From NCBI GenBank assembly GCA_014338405.1, contig JTDE01021387.1, positions 29,198 to 93,197 of the forward strand: a DNA stretch of 64,000 nt, read 5' to 3'. Positions 47,347 through 60,392 of the stretch are shown here, piece by piece (positions within the stretch are counted from its first letter, which is position 1; every line of letters begins with the position of its first letter). This DNA comes from Paragonimus skrjabini miyazakii (lineage: Eukaryota; Platyhelminthes; Trematoda; Plagiorchiida; Troglotrematidae). The notes under the pieces were generated by a model. It saw nothing but the letters and a program-made list of their open reading frames with translations, did no database searches and had not been told where the DNA came from. Made by a program: the position numbers and the translations under genes.

Positions 47347-50300
47347 ATAAGACCCTTAGTCAGAAATGAGGAACAACTGATACCAGAATGAAAACCCCAA
47401 CTCAAATACCATCAGTATATTCAGAAAAGAACGTGTTGAAAGCACAACGAAGGTTTCACTTAGAAATTGGAATACCTGAGTTAGGTTGTCTATTCAAACG
47501 AATAAACTGCCTTTCATCAATAAAATAGTCTTCGAATATGTACAGCGCTCAGTCAGAAGAGCAGCGAAAGAATCTTTTAAAAGGATTGTCTTATGGCGCC
47601 TATAAAAGTTATTTTGTATCAAGAGGTAGGACTTTACAGTTTTACTTGTCTTGTTAATAGAAGCCAAAACAGTGTGGGCTAGATGAGCATCAGCCTCCGA
47701 ACAGGAGAGCTACATAAACTGAATTTCGTAATCAGGTAGATTGCCTAAGGATGTGCAATCCAACACATCTTCTTTGGATGCGTTCACAGACGTGATCTTG
47801 CATGCATTCTATGAGAGTATCACTTCTGTGCATTAAGGTAGTAATCGCAGTTCTCGAAAATGCTGCCTCCGGTAAATTGGCCTTGAAATGAACAGGTAAA
47901 ATGCTCATCAAGGATTTCAGTAAATTTCTTAAAAATTACTACTTAACATCCATCGAGTCTGCTTGATTTGATTACTGTCATTTATCTCAGCTGGTCATAC
48001 ATTGTCAAGTGCTCAGTAATAGAAGTGGAGTTGAATATTATACATGGGACTGAAACACCAACAGGTGAGATAATGAAAAACTCAACGCCATCAATCAGAA
48101 TAACCTACAGATTATGAAGCAGCACATAACTGCATCGGCAGTTCCCACAACAGGTGACTGCCTTTGTTGTCCAGTAGTATTTTGTGAGTGTTTGCATATA
48201 GAAATGGGGCATTTCAACAATTGACCTGTATTTTGAATTACTGATGATGACTGGTTATGAAAGCTTTAGTTTTTATCCGTGAAAATGCATAGGACATGAG
48301 AAAGAAAACAGCCTACACGAATACAAAGTCTCTCGTCTGAAACGTTCAATTTCTTACAATGAACGTGAGAACATATCTTCTCGACCATCATTCCCAAGAG
48401 TATCGGTCGTGATGGGCTGTTGGCAAGTGTTAAACTGTCTTAATCGTCTCATTATAAACTGTTCTACTGATGGTATGGCGTTCCGAGAAATGCCACATTT
48501 TGCCACGCTAATCGTTCATGAGAACTGGTTCTAGCGGATGGGGACAGTGACTCGTAAGATGATCAACGAGAATTTGAATAGAGGATATGTTGGCCCATTG
48601 TGAAGAACTTGAACAAGAAGTTTGGTCGATGTGTGGTGTATATCTTTAAAAGAATGTTAAAAATCTGAAAAATAACTTGTTCTCATGACTAAAACTCACT
48701 GCGATAGGTTCATCCTTCTCCTAGTCCGACAGAAGTTCGAATCGCACACTCAAGAAGAACACTCATTCAGTCAATCCCGTTATATGAGCATGTCTTCTGA
48801 GATGGTCTAGTTTAAATGGCCTCGATAGAATGTATAAGAACAAAACCGGTTTACCGGAGTCGTTGTCCCGAGAATCCAAGCAAGAATAAAAACGGCTGGA
48901 GATAGTTCGGTTCAACCGAACATTTGGAGACATCAACAGCATCCTAAGTTCTCATGTTAATTCAGTATAAACTGACGAAGTTATGGAGCGCGTTCCGTCC
49001 AGCCACAGCAGTGAATACAATCCATAACAATAATCTGCATTACTGTTTTTACGTTAATAAGTTAATCAAATTTGACTTCATGAATTTTGAGAGCGGTATG
49101 CTGTTTGCAAATTCAGAACTGTTGCTCAGGTAGTTACATGCTGTTGTGTATTTGCCTGACTGTTGAATCATTGAAAAACCATTATCATATGCTGGTGGTT
49201 TTACTACATTCATCTCTGGTCAAGACACTGTATACTGATGGCCATTTGAATTCAGGCTATTAATCAAGATGAATTCAGTCTGCAAGGCAGTTGAATAGTT
49301 TGGCTGAAATAGGACAAGCTTGGGTTGAGAACCAAGGACCACAGCAACTTTGAATCCAAGTAAGCAAACAACTCCTAACTTCACTAAACGAGTACAAATT
49401 ACCCGCCTTCTCTAGCCATTCACAGATTTGTTGGCTTATTTAATAGTGGATAGGTCGGTATATGCAAACTTCTGTAGATGCCCGTCCCTATTAAGCCTAC
49501 TGCGTTTACTTGATTACTAATCTCCTCAAGACGTTCCTGCGGCGGCTTATGATATGGCTTGAAGCCAGGATCGAATGACATTAACAGAAGGAACTTTTGG
49601 GCTTTGCAAGCTTTACCAAAGTTGATTACAACAAAGTTTTGTTAAAATCTTGCCTCCTTGCTGGAAGCCATACACATTACGAATCGTAAAATATATCCTG
49701 TCTTGAGAGCTTTCACTGCCGTCTTGGCTCGACCTACATGACCCGCCTTCAGTGTGCATTTGAAAACATTTCGCACTTGTGGACACTGTCCAACGGTTGC
49801 CTACTAGGATGGAAATAGGGCTCAAGAACGCCCTTTCTGATAGGTGGTAATGACGTCTTCAGCTCTCAGTGCATTAGAAAACCTTGCCAGGCTGTATAAC
49901 TTCCAATCACAATGTTTCACGTACACAGTGTCATTCCCTTACTAGCTCTCCGACAAATCACGTAGGAATGCATAAGGACTTACCTTTTGTAACCAAACTG
50001 TCAAAAGGACAGACTGCTGCGTAGATAAGTCTATTTTATGCGCTTAAACTTGTTCTTGCCGGAACGCACTGTACAACTCAATGCCAACCACTGAATGAAC
50101 TGAGTGGTATAGAACCCTTCTAAGGTGAGCGTGTACAAGATTCAGCCAGCGGTACAGATCCCTTATGCGCATCCCTAACTCATTTGTATAGGCCACATAT
50201 ATACTCACCTTTCGCAATGCCACTTTTGTGTGTTTCGATGTTCTTCAGCAATGTAAATACAAACAGTTGGACCAATAGACCGCCAGAGAAGTGGTAGGCA

Positions 50301-53300
50301 TCTGTATTGACCTTGTTGGATCTCATCAGCACCATGCATACCGGAAAGTCGAAACCACGGTTAATGAACAAACGGCAAAATGTTATCAAGATACTTATTC
50401 ACTAGACTATAGGGTTGTGATTATCCGGTTGCAGAAGTTTGTGAGTTAATTTCCTTAACCGTTGCACTTCCTTTCGCTCATAGGCTGAAATCGATTAGCC
50501 GTTTTATGGTTGGCCTGCAAACGAGCAAGCCTTCACCACAATTTCGTAATAAGTTGAGGATGAATTTTATAAACAGTTGATCCCAGTACCTACTAGTGAG
50601 TCAGATTTCCCGGTGTTCGTGGTGCTGTAGGACCCAGCAAGGTTTTGCTGGTGGCCACTGAGAGCAGTTGTACGCAAAAATCTCTCACGCCCTCTTCTGG
50701 GGCTGTGGTAGATGCATGCTCGATTGCAGGCCAACCGTAAGTGACTGATCGATATCATTCTGCAAAAATGAGACGCATTGTTAAGGAAGGTGATGCAACT
50801 GTTAGACCGTCACCTGCGCCGTAGTTTCACATCTTTGTGCTGGTTCATTTTCTTGTACGTGAATAAGACGTCCAAGATATGCCCCTGATAGATCGTCCCG
50901 AATACACAGATGGAATCTGTATAGAGAGGTTCATTTGCGATTGGTTCATTTGGACCGGTTCATCTAGGCCGAGGTACAAAATTTCGACTGTCTGTCCCAC
51001 CTAACCAAAAATAACATGCACTCACAAATGGGTATAAAAATTGAACTGACGGAATAAGTTTGCCAATGAGCAGAAAAAAGCACCAACAACATATTTTAAA
51101 CTTTGTTGAGGCCAAACCGTAATGGACACATGTACATCGATCTGCACGAATTCTCGGACCAGTTGAAGCATCTATCGGTGTCCAGTTTTCAGTGCACTGT
51201 AGTCGCGTGTGTTTGTGCCTATATAAATGAGATTGTGCGGTCATTTTCAGTTCATTTTCTAATGAACCTTGCCGCATCAACGGGTAGTAACAGCTGAACT
51301 CACGTTTGTTAATTTGTCTGTCTAGTGATGGGTTAGTTAGTCAATTAGCTTTGTTATTTGTTTGTTTCAATGTGTGTATTCTAAGGCAAGGATTGATACG
51401 CTTGGTCTACGTTCTTGTTGACGTCTATCATCACAGCCTTCATCAGATGACAGTATGGCGCCCAACTCTCAAAAAAGATATTTTTTACGAGTTCATTACG
51501 GTTGAAAATTTTTCAAGCTCATGCTTTATTCAATTAACATGTGTTTACATACCTAAACTGCAGTGGGAGTAAGTAGAAACGAGACCAGACTAGCACTTTC
51601 GAAGTGGAAAGTGGTTTATAATTATCACTAAGATGGTTAGAAGTGGTTTGCGGTCGACCACATGTAGTCTTGTAATAGAATGCACATTTTCTGATACGTA
51701 CCGCTACCGAATTTCATACAAACAACAAACTTTGATTAGACAGATTGAGCAAACCTATTGTGAAGAACTCTTATCCTGTTTTAACCCACCACAAATACAA
51801 TCAATCGCACTGTTTTTGTCATAACGTGTTTCAACCAAGTCGGTCGTTCAAATGTCTAAGCTAATTAAAGACCGGATGATGAAAACCTTACAATCGTAAA
51901 ATGAAGACAACTAGAAAGGTGACATAGCGAATGGATAAAGTCTAGTGATTGCTATACATGGGTGTGAACTTTGGTCGGACACTGAAACGAATGTTTACTT
52001 TTAACTCAATTTCTTGAACAATCGTTCAACCGTATGTTACATGATATATCGATATTCAGAGATTGCCTAATATGGAGGTCTGGAACCAGTAAACCTCATT
52101 ATTTCAAAACGACAAAGTAACTTAGTTAATTTTGCGTAATCGCCTCTCAATCGCCATCGGACAGTAGACATAATCACGGAAGTCCAACAGGATAACAGCT
52201 TGTTAATTAAGTAGCATACGTAACGTACTTGGTTCTGTTAAGAACAATATAACCAATCCTGATTCCCAGTTCTTCAGCTCGCGCGTAAATCTCAAATACA
52301 AAACTACACATTTCCAAACTAGAACGACAACTGCGAGCATTGCTGTTCTCGCAGCTGTCGACAATGATAATTGATGGCAACTGTTCGTATCTGTCAAGAG
52401 TCACTAGATTACTGCGTCCTAGAAACAATCCTACAGTTCCTTTTATGGTGACGCAATGTGCCGTCGCAATAGTTCAATATCGCGTTAGTCACTACTGCTT
52501 TTGTCTCTTGCCACCGCCGCTTCAACTTCCTATCACTCATGAATACATCTACCTTCGTATCCACTTTCTACTTATTGTGAATTGCTGCCAGTGGTTTCTA
52601 AAATGTGTTGTTGTTACCCGTTTTTCTATCAGGCTTGCATGCATCATTATAGCGCAAGACTGGTCTTTTCTATGGTCATGAGCTGCTGATCAGCTCACCA
52701 TACAACATATCTGTGAGAATTCGACCGTTGTCCAAGTGGCATACGTGATCAAGCCATCACAACGGTCTCTGAGTGAGCAGGGCGACTAGGCCTGGAATAA
52801 TTTCTGTTTATCCAAAAACCATGTCTATTCACTTGACATCGAGAACTTGCGTGAAACAGAAGGTTTGGAATGGGGTTAGGTAACGTCCCTGACGTACGTA
52901 CGTTGTTCATGCCCACCGGTAATACAGAAGCGTGCTGAGTAAATAAGATAGGTAAGCCGTCAAACTCGACCATCGCACTAGCGCAAAAACAACAGTAGTG
53001 GTCTGATTCTTGAATGAGGTGCGAGAAAATACCAAGGTGACCAATAAGAAAACCCTGAGGATAGTAAATCCAAGCCAAAAGAAAGCATTATTGAAGACAA
53101 AAACCCAACTATTAATGCATATTGCGGGCAAGCCGTTAACTCTGAGATCACGGCCAAGTATGATGGCTCTTCAGAACAGCAGGTTAGAAGGCAACTCGGT
53201 CTCTGAGAGCGTGAATAATACCCCTTAATCGGAAAAGCACTCGAGGATTTCATACTACGTTATCGCTAGACAATTTCCAGCTAGCCTCTAGTCAACAGGT

Positions 53301-54588
53301 AGAGCTAGGCGAAATGCGTAAACTCAAGGTTGGCAAGCTAGCACAAGATATAGTTTGGGGATCATCACGTTTGACAACCATATACCACATAGGTTCCACA
53401 TGACACAGGTGAAATGAATGTCCAACCGAAAACTTCCCCTTTCCTTCCCTCAAAGAGGTACGCAGTCTAAGACCAACACAAACTTACGATTCTCCTCATT
53501 CAACCTCGTAATATTTAATCCAGAAGGCATGTAGTTCTTAATTACAGTTTTAAATTTTCTCAATATTCGGAGCCAAATTAATCTGAAGCAATATCAAGGC
53601 AAGATGATAGTAAACAGCTGTGACCATCACGTCAATACCCTCATCCACTTGATTACTTGGCTCATCAGCAATGCTCGTGATAAGATGAGTATGAGCACCG
53701 AGCAACCTCTCCTCTTCATTAATATCGACAGCAATACACTAGTGATCGATGCTGAGAAGCGTAACTAACAATTTAAGAGCAGAAAAGCAAGTCATAGTCT
53801 AAAACTAAAAGGAGGAGACTGAGACTTTATTCCTGAAACTCCTGGGTCTAGACCTAACCGATTAACGGTAAGGTACCTACACATTAAATAACAGCAAACA
53901 AGTCACAAGTGCATACAAAACAGTTTACTCATGTCTGTCGCTGCACCGTTTCATTAACAGACGAACCAGACGCACAGCGACAGTAAATATGTCACTTAAC
54001 CCAGCTAGTCACTATATTTCAAGGCATTGACATGAAGAAGCAAATACACCAACCGGAGAGATGAGCTCAATGGTATTGCTTTTATTTTCCTTTATCATCA
54101 AGTGGTCATCTTGCATTTCAAACCAAACAGCTGGAGGTTTGGCGGAATATACAGCACAGTAAAAGATGTATAGTCTAACCATCCAATTCTGTATATTTCT
54201 GGGTTTTATGCAGATGATCGTGATTGATCATCATATTCATAAGCCGTCTTATAAACTCCTGGTTGTTTCTCTGTTGGTATCGTCCAGGACATGCGACGGA
54301 GTACAATAATTAACGGCCAAACACTGCAGCACGCTTTACATCCTCAGCTATTAGCCACCATGTTTTACAGCCGTAAAATGAAACTGCTATGCATGTAGTT
54401 TAGTAGAAGCGAATAGAAAGATTTACGTGATTTCAAATTCCGAGTTTTGAGGTTTTAATCTATATACTGAGGTCATCAAAAGGGATGCATACGTATGTAT
54501 ATACAAATGTATTTACTTCCGAAATGCATTTTGTTATTGCTGAAAAGTGATCAAGTCAAAAGTGAATTATCCCCCTCTCATACTCCAG
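47347..54588 (+). other. Intron, no gene recognised
   Basis: A - strand open frame at 52428-52207 contains a hydrophobic strand ending in Asp (PSIIIVDSC) that resembles a Walker B strand; no Walker A is visible nearby, so no call is made. Other frames are short and unrecognised. Confidence 0.4.
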
Positions 54589-54687
54589 GCTATGTTACTT
54601 GGTGTGCCTGTGATCGCCCGCCGGAACTCCGGTAACTGTGATCTGATTGAAAACGATACGACAGGTCTGTTGTTCACCACGCCAATG
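54589..54687 (+). CDS. GLT1D1: GLT1D1-like glycosyltransferase, C-terminal exon
   Basis: A 99-nt exon. Acceptor CCCCTCTCATACTCCAG precedes 54589 and donor GTAAGT starts at 54688; it is phase 0 on both sides, matching the end of the 46015-46135 exon. It encodes 33 residues starting AMLLGVPVIARRNSGNCDLI and ending TTGLLFTTPM. Joined to the previous exon this gives the continuous GT4 pattern S-E-G-x-S-x-x-I-x-E-A-M-x-x-G-V-P-V-x-A-R-x-x-x-G-N with the downstream T-G-L-L-F. The remaining C-terminal helix, with the Tyr and Trp residues expected in GLT1D1, would lie in later exon(s) that I did not find before the window end. Confidence 0.82.
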
Positions 54688-56165
54688 GTAAGTAATCCAA
54701 CCGTAGACAATATGTTCTGCCATATTCGGTCATCAATTTCATTTTTAGAAGAGATGATGATGATGATGACGATGCTCAGTTCAATCACTCCGCAATACAG
54801 GACGATGAGGTTTACTAGTACTAAACGATACTTAATAGAAGAGCACAACTAAGCAGTATCAGAATGACTGGGTTTCTTTTTGATACCAAGAATTGCAATG
54901 GGGTTAGCTTATTACTGTAACCGATCACCAATACGTCAGGATCAACTTGCAGAGCTAACCGGTAACCAGTAATCTCATGTATTTCAAACATTAGTGATCT
55001 CAATTGAGCATCAGTAGTGGTTCTGGAACAATGAGTTCACTCATTCTTGTGTTCACAGTGAAGTCACATTCACACAATAGAAACTGTTTGATTGGCAACC
55101 GAGTGACAGCGTCAATATAAGCTTCGTCATCAGCAGCGTTTAATCAGGAAGTGTAGTTAGTCTATACACTACCTAACGGAGTTGGAGCAGCCAACATCAG
55201 AGGTTCTCTTGAAATCTCCTAACTGCACCAAAAAGGTGGGATTATTATTTTGATATCTGAAATTCACCCATCTCTGGCGAACAGACCATTTATTTGTTGT
55301 TTTCGCTTCCAAGAAGGGTGCTATCAACGGTCTCGGTAACTGACAACTTGGCACATTCTGTAACAATTCCATAGAATCAGTACCCGAATCATTACAGGCG
55401 CTACAAGAGTGAGTACTTTTATGCCATCCACCACTTTCCAGAAGCAAAAGCCGCGTGACAATAAGCCTTCCAGTTCTGCTCTTGATTCATTGGAAACACT
55501 AAGGTAAGGTAACACGAAACCGAAGACAGCAATTTGTGAATTATTCAATTGGTCTTCGTATGAGAGCAGACGCTTTAAAGCCTGGAAGTTCAACATCGTC
55601 TCATCCAGTTTTAAGAATGGTGCTTGCAAAAATCTAGCTGATCACAGACCGAAACCATTAGTATCTGATCACATAAAAAATCTTGACAGCTAATCAGTGA
55701 CACGAACACCAAGGAGGAAGTGCACGCAACTAATTTTCACGCTTTACGAACCCAATTATGACCTATGGCGGCTCACGAATATAAATTAGCTGAAGTCTTT
55801 TCAGACCTTCCCAAACATTCCATTGACTGAATAATTAAATCATTTGTTTGAAGCTTTGCGAAGATGTTGCAGACAGTTCGGTCTTTTCAGAGAACGATAC
55901 CTTCATGTCCCGGCTAACGGTGCATTTTTTGATGGTGATAACGAAAACACCTGTGTACCATAAGGGTCCACACTAGAATTGTTGAGGTTCTTCTTGTTCT
56001 TGCTGAAAACGCAATGTTTTGATGTCCACAAACTAATGACAAACGCTGATAACAAGAGTATTTGGCACACAGTGAATAATATAACAAAGAATCCAGTTTG
56101 CAGAAGGATCTGGACGTTCAGTACCTTCAGGTTACAATCAGCTGGCTGCCAGTTATTGCGACCGA
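54688..56165. other. No gene recognised
   Basis: Probably intron of the GLT1D1-like gene. Two overlapping - strand frames (55629-55324 and 55447-55169) look continuous if a frameshift near 55440 is assumed, but match nothing I know. Confidence 0.35.
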
Positions 56166-57010
56166 ATGCTATATAACATGCCCGATGGTGCCGTATCCAA
56201 TACATATTTGCATATGACAACCAACTACTCACGAACGGATTCTAAGTATGATAATGGCAGACGATTTAAGATAGTATTCAAACTGCACCTCAACGACCAA
56301 CGAGTACAGTTCAGTACTTGGATTGCTCACCAGATGTTTAAAAAGTTTCACTCTGAAAACTGGTTGAGAATGTTCAATCTACTAGCAAATCTTCCCTCTG
56401 AGCCAACTGTTCAAACGTGTCACCCGTACCTCGCAAACAACATCACTCTAATTGAGAAAGTAGAACGGAGAGTGGTGAAACGCATTGCAATACTCTACTC
56501 AATATCGTATCTAGACAGGTTACTCGAATTGGATTATTTGTAGGCAGTGTGGTGAATTTAATTATTTAGGTGATACCCACTTGCAAAATTCTGGACTTCG
56601 GATGGATTCAAATCAACGACAAAAGCAGCAAGTGCTCTACCGACTGGGCAACGAATCCACGCCAAGTCAGAACCTCCACATTTAGACTCAGTTACCCACC
56701 AAACCGACCATGCCATATGAAATTGGGACAAGTTTCAGAAATTAACAGCATGTCTGGGATGCATAGGATATTCTACACTCTCTATACCACTCGTAGCAAA
56801 ATCTGCCGTGCCCAGTCAAAACCATTACATTGGAGGCAAATCTCTGAAGCTAGATCGTATCAGACTGTTTTGTTGCAGACTACACTCACTCGGTATTATG
56901 GTGTGCTGGTTCTGGAACACATTACGAGAGCCTCCAAGCCAGTGTCAACAACTGACGGGTTCAGGCGCAATACAGACCCATCAATTCGGGAAACTGTAGT
57001 GTTTTCTGAC
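56166..57010 (+). mobile_element. LINE (CR1/Jockey-like) 3' remnant, split by a SINE-like repeat
   Basis: The + frame at 56166-56543 ends with TCHPYLANNITLIEKVERRV and YSISYLDRLLELDYL, matching the post-RT pattern WSPYL-x-x-D-I-x-x-x-EKVQRRATK and Y-x-x-RL-x-x-L. After the repeat at 56.6-56.7 kb, another frame (56808-56999) reads GKSLKLDRIRLFCCRLHSLG and VCWFWNTLREP, like the R-x-x-FF-x-x-R-V-x-x-x-WNSLP end of such LINEs, followed by the last short helix. Only the C-terminal end is present, as usual for 5'-truncated insertions. The frame changes and the inserted repeat show it is old. Confidence 0.62.
56585..56720 (-). repeat. tRNA-derived SINE-like copy inside the LINE remnant
   Basis: On the - strand: TTGCCCAGTCGGTAGAGCAC (box A-like) and TTGATTTGAATCC (box B-like), spaced as in a tRNA. 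The preceding leader (GGTCGGTTTGGTGGGTAACT) and the tail CCGAAGTCCAGAATTTTGC match the copy at 24.4 kb. It lies between two parts of one LINE C-terminus, which suggests insertion into it. Confidence 0.62.
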
Positions 57011-57195
57011 AAATTAGCCAACATAATCACAATAGAATCAATTTACGCTCAAAAGTACATAACTTCCACTAGTCAGCCGTTTTTGGTCGCACTTTGAGGT
57101 GAGCTTGCCAAAGTTAAGGCGCGAAAAACACTCTCGACCTCCTCCCAAAATTGCAGTAGAGAAATGGGCACCATACTAAGACGGGTAGAACATAT

Positions 57196-57726
57196 TGTAG
57201 CGAAAAGGCGTCCAGTAAAGCACAATATTTATTGCCCAACTCGCTAGTTATCATGCCACACGAGCGCTCGCGATCTTGAATCACAATTCCAGTCCACAAC
57301 ATCCCCAGGTTTCCGCTCGCGCGTCGTGTACACTTCTACCCGGTTTAGGCGTGTGATTGGCGCCCTCTACCCGGGGGTTTTCTGCTTGTTATTCCTCGTC
57401 CGTTTATTCGATTTCCTTGAGCGATGGCTTGTCCGGTCGCTCGTGCTGTCCTCCGTCTATCTACTGTAGGCTTTGAACGCACTCTACAGCCGTGTCGAGA
57501 TATTCCTGAGAGTGTTTGAATAATCACGCCTTCAATCTGGTCATCCATCCTATTTCGGCTGCCACGTCTCGCCCGTTTGTCCGATCTGGTCGAGCGATGA
57601 CTCATCCGGTCGCCCACGCCGTTCTCCATCTGCTCACCGTGGGTGTTTGAACGCACCTTCCCCCTGTGGTGGGGTATTCCGCCGAGAGTTGCAATGCTCG
57701 CACTTCCTGCCTGACATTCCCCCACA
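57196..57726 (-). repeat. Solo LTR of family B, 4-bp target duplication ATAT
   Basis: A 531-bp unit that on the + strand starts TGTAGCG and ends CCCCCACA, flanked by ATAT on both sides (57192-57195 and 57727-57730). On the - strand it reads TGTGGGGGAATGTCAGG to CGCTACA, with a TTTATT/AATAAA-type signal near the end, which suggests transcription on the - strand. No internal region is attached, so it is a solo LTR left by recombination. The long arginine-rich open frame through it (57740-57345) is a property of the LTR and recurs in the inverted copy. Confidence 0.87.
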
Positions 57727-57730
57727 ATAT

Positions 57731-59939
57731 GGTGAAACAATCCACTTCGGACAGGTTTATCCTCTAGTATCGTCCAAGTCGAAAAAGGCAGTTGACGCTA
57801 ATTGTGTGAGTCAGTAGGCACGTTCCCGTACCGACGCGGAGTAGGAGCATCACTAGGAGGTTACTGTCATACCCTACTCACGTAATTCGAGTTCATTTAT
57901 ACAAATGGGCAAATGGGTCATCAAGGATACCGAATACTGATCATTCGTCGCTGTTCACCAGAATTCATCTTGGGAGGTTATTAAAGTGCGGTGATTAATT
58001 CGCCTGGTGGTAAAGGACCACAGATCGGGTAAATAGCTCACATATTGTTCAAAGAGATGGATATTCCAAATATATGTACGAAACGATCTAACTGAGCGAG
58101 AGAAGTGAACTGACAATATTAAACAACAGTGTCACCGAATAGGAGTGGTGCTATACCAGGAAAGCACATTTGTGGTTCTGGACCAGCCGGACGAGGCACT
58201 AGTTTATGCAGGACAATGACTTCTGGTCGAACTGCAAGAAGTTAGTGAAATAACTACTGCGTCCTCTTTCCAGGTCAACATGTTCATCAAACCCAGTTCC
58301 CATTGAGAACTTATATGACTATATCGGTCGCAAGGAGAGTGAAAAAGAGCTCCACCTGTCGCAACCAACCTCCATTAGGCACGAGAGCTGTTTGTAATGA
58401 AGCAATACTAATGGAACAAGCGTGACACGGACAATTGGGTTGGCATTCAAACCATACAGCAGCAACAAGCGTTGTTGAGACTAATGCACACTCCGACTCA
58501 CTCATTCAGTCACCTCATCATTTTACTCTACCCGTTTTTCTCACCCATTATCTGTTGCACACTGGCCCCCCCTATCCATTTTGAGGAGAGGATCTCATGG
58601 TTCATTGGCCACGTCCAACACAGGGTTAGTTATGCACAGAACACTCCCAGCATTCTCCAACAACCGACACTTTTATAAAACAAATGAGTTGACAGCCCCG
58701 ACAGGTGCGGTACACTTCGCTGTGTCGAGGTTTACTCCGTCCATTACAGATTTACTTGCACACAGGTTGACTCAGCACCTCGTTCTCTTGATTATACGGA
58801 TTCATTTGCAAATCTCTTGTCCCTCGAATTTAGAAAATAGTTACTTTTCATTTCGTAAGGTATGGCGGCATAAGTAGTGTGTTTATTAGTCGGAAGCATA
58901 CGATCACATTCGTGGTTGTTGGCATTCATCAGATAGGCGTACCCGGTGGTCTTCGACCACACGTCGTTCCACAGATGATGATTAGTAGGGCCACCGATCT
59001 CCAAATCAACAGAATTTGTAGGTCAGTGCTGGTACTAAGAGGATCAACTGAAACTGACATGTAATCACCAGTCTTCCAGTAAAGCACAATTTCCCCGTGT
59101 GAACGGGAGTAGGGGGTAAAGCTGCAGTTAGCAGGTGCTGGGCAGATGATCACTGTTAGCTGCGCGCAAACACTTTCACCAGCGCCGCTGGGCCCCAGGG
59201 CTTACAGGCTGTGCTAAGGCTGTCCTCACGAAAAAAATCAGCTCGATGCCTGCCATATGGTCACCGCACCATAAGCTATCTTCGTGCCTTATTGTTTGGT
59301 CATCGTTTTGACCGTTCGGACAGACTGATCGGAATGCACTACTTAGGCTTCATAATTGGAGAGGAATGCGATCTAAGGAATGGAAATGAACAGTGAGTCT
59401 TTCGGACAAAATGAGAAAAATACACCCGCAAACAACCATTGCAGTTACAACGCTCACAAGCGGGTCTCCCAATAGTATCTTTCACACAGTACTATTCGTG
59501 GACATCACACTGGAAGGCATTCGGTTGTTTCTGATGTCTTGGATGGACTGGAGAACGTCGCACTGAACTGCCATTGAAAAAGCTGTAGAGCGAAACGGGA
59601 AGTAAGATCTCACTCACGTGTAAGCAATGTAATCAGTATCGTCACGAAGTAGGTACTATAGCATTTGTAGCCCAATTCAGTAGGAACCTCTATGAGCGGA
59701 TTTCGCCAAAGTGTCACGGTAGCACAGATTGTAGAACTGCCGGCTTTTGGATCACGAGGCGTTTGGTGCCTTGGAGCAGGTCAGTGAATACTGTCAGGCT
59801 GCCGAAGTACAGAAAGCGCGGTTGGTTGTCGGCCGGATGCCGCAGAAACTATGCTGCACAAATGAACCAAAATCACCAAAACAACAAAACCGGTGAATCC
59901 CACTTGATCCTAGCAACAGACGTATAATGTAGTCGGGGC
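57731..59939. other. No gene recognised
   Basis: Overlapping short frames at 58792-59153 (-) look mildly protein-like (one contains Trp- and Asn-rich runs), but no family or splice pattern could be assigned. Nothing else is seen. Confidence 0.35.
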
Positions 59940-60386
59940 CTAATAAACGCTATCCTTTTTTAAGTTGTTCGCCAAAATGAAATATTCGTCATAATCGAGA
60001 CAGAAATCCCTAGCCATACAGTCAGCGTAATCAGTATCGTCATCACAGAGTTCCCGATCCAACCATGATCTCCTGACTCGAACCAGAAGCTGACAGCATA
60101 GTTGACGTAGAAAAACCATCCGTTCAGAAGAATAAACCGTAAGAAATGTGAAAACGATCATAACACCGGTCCTAGAGACTCGGTCCTCAACCACCTTTAT
60201 TTCCATTCCAAAGGGGATTAGGAAGCAGCTCAGACCTAGTAGTATCACTGCCGTACAGATATTTAGGCAATACGTATAGAACACTTGACAACGAATGCTG
60301 AATGAATCAACCCCATGCACAATCGGGGGAAACTTCAACGGGATTAACATCAAGGACATAACAGAGGGTTTAATACCCGCACACAT
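59940..60386 (-). CDS. Possible Cys-loop ligand-gated channel exon (TM1-TM2 region)
   Basis: A 148-codon open frame contains FSIRCQVFYTYCLN, comparable with the F-x-I-R-R-x-x-x-F-Y-x-x-x-L-I that opens TM1 of Cys-loop receptors. A hydrophobic TM1-like run (TAVILLGLSCFLIPFG) follows, then a short loop and EDRVSRTGVMIVFTFLTVYS, resembling E-R-V-S-x-x-x-x-x-L-L-x-x-x-V-F of pore-lining TM2. The receptor class passes cations or chloride on neurotransmitter binding. The tail after TM2 (acidic, CDDDTDYADC) is not typical, so the exon probably ends near TM2 or the copy is a pseudogene. A weak internal acceptor TTCATTCAG precedes 60297. A solo LTR starts 6 bp beyond the upstream end. Identification is tentative. 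Confidence 0.3.
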   Translation of the reverse strand: MCAGIKPSVMSLMLIPLKFPPIVHGVDSFSIRCQVFYTYCLNICTAVILLGLSCFLIPFGMEIKVVEDRVSRTGVMIVFTFLTVYSSERMVFLRQLCCQLLVRVRRSWLDRELCDDDTDYADCMARDFCLDYDEYFILANNLKKDSVY

Positions 60387-60392
60387 GGATAG

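Noticed and set aside
46901..47405. Open frames spanning the Ns at 47153-47252
   Set aside because: They are open only because N cannot encode a stop.
58792..59153. Overlapping - strand frames considered as a channel ectodomain exon
   Set aside because: No Cys-loop spacing or ligand-loop motif was seen, and the frames conflict with each other.
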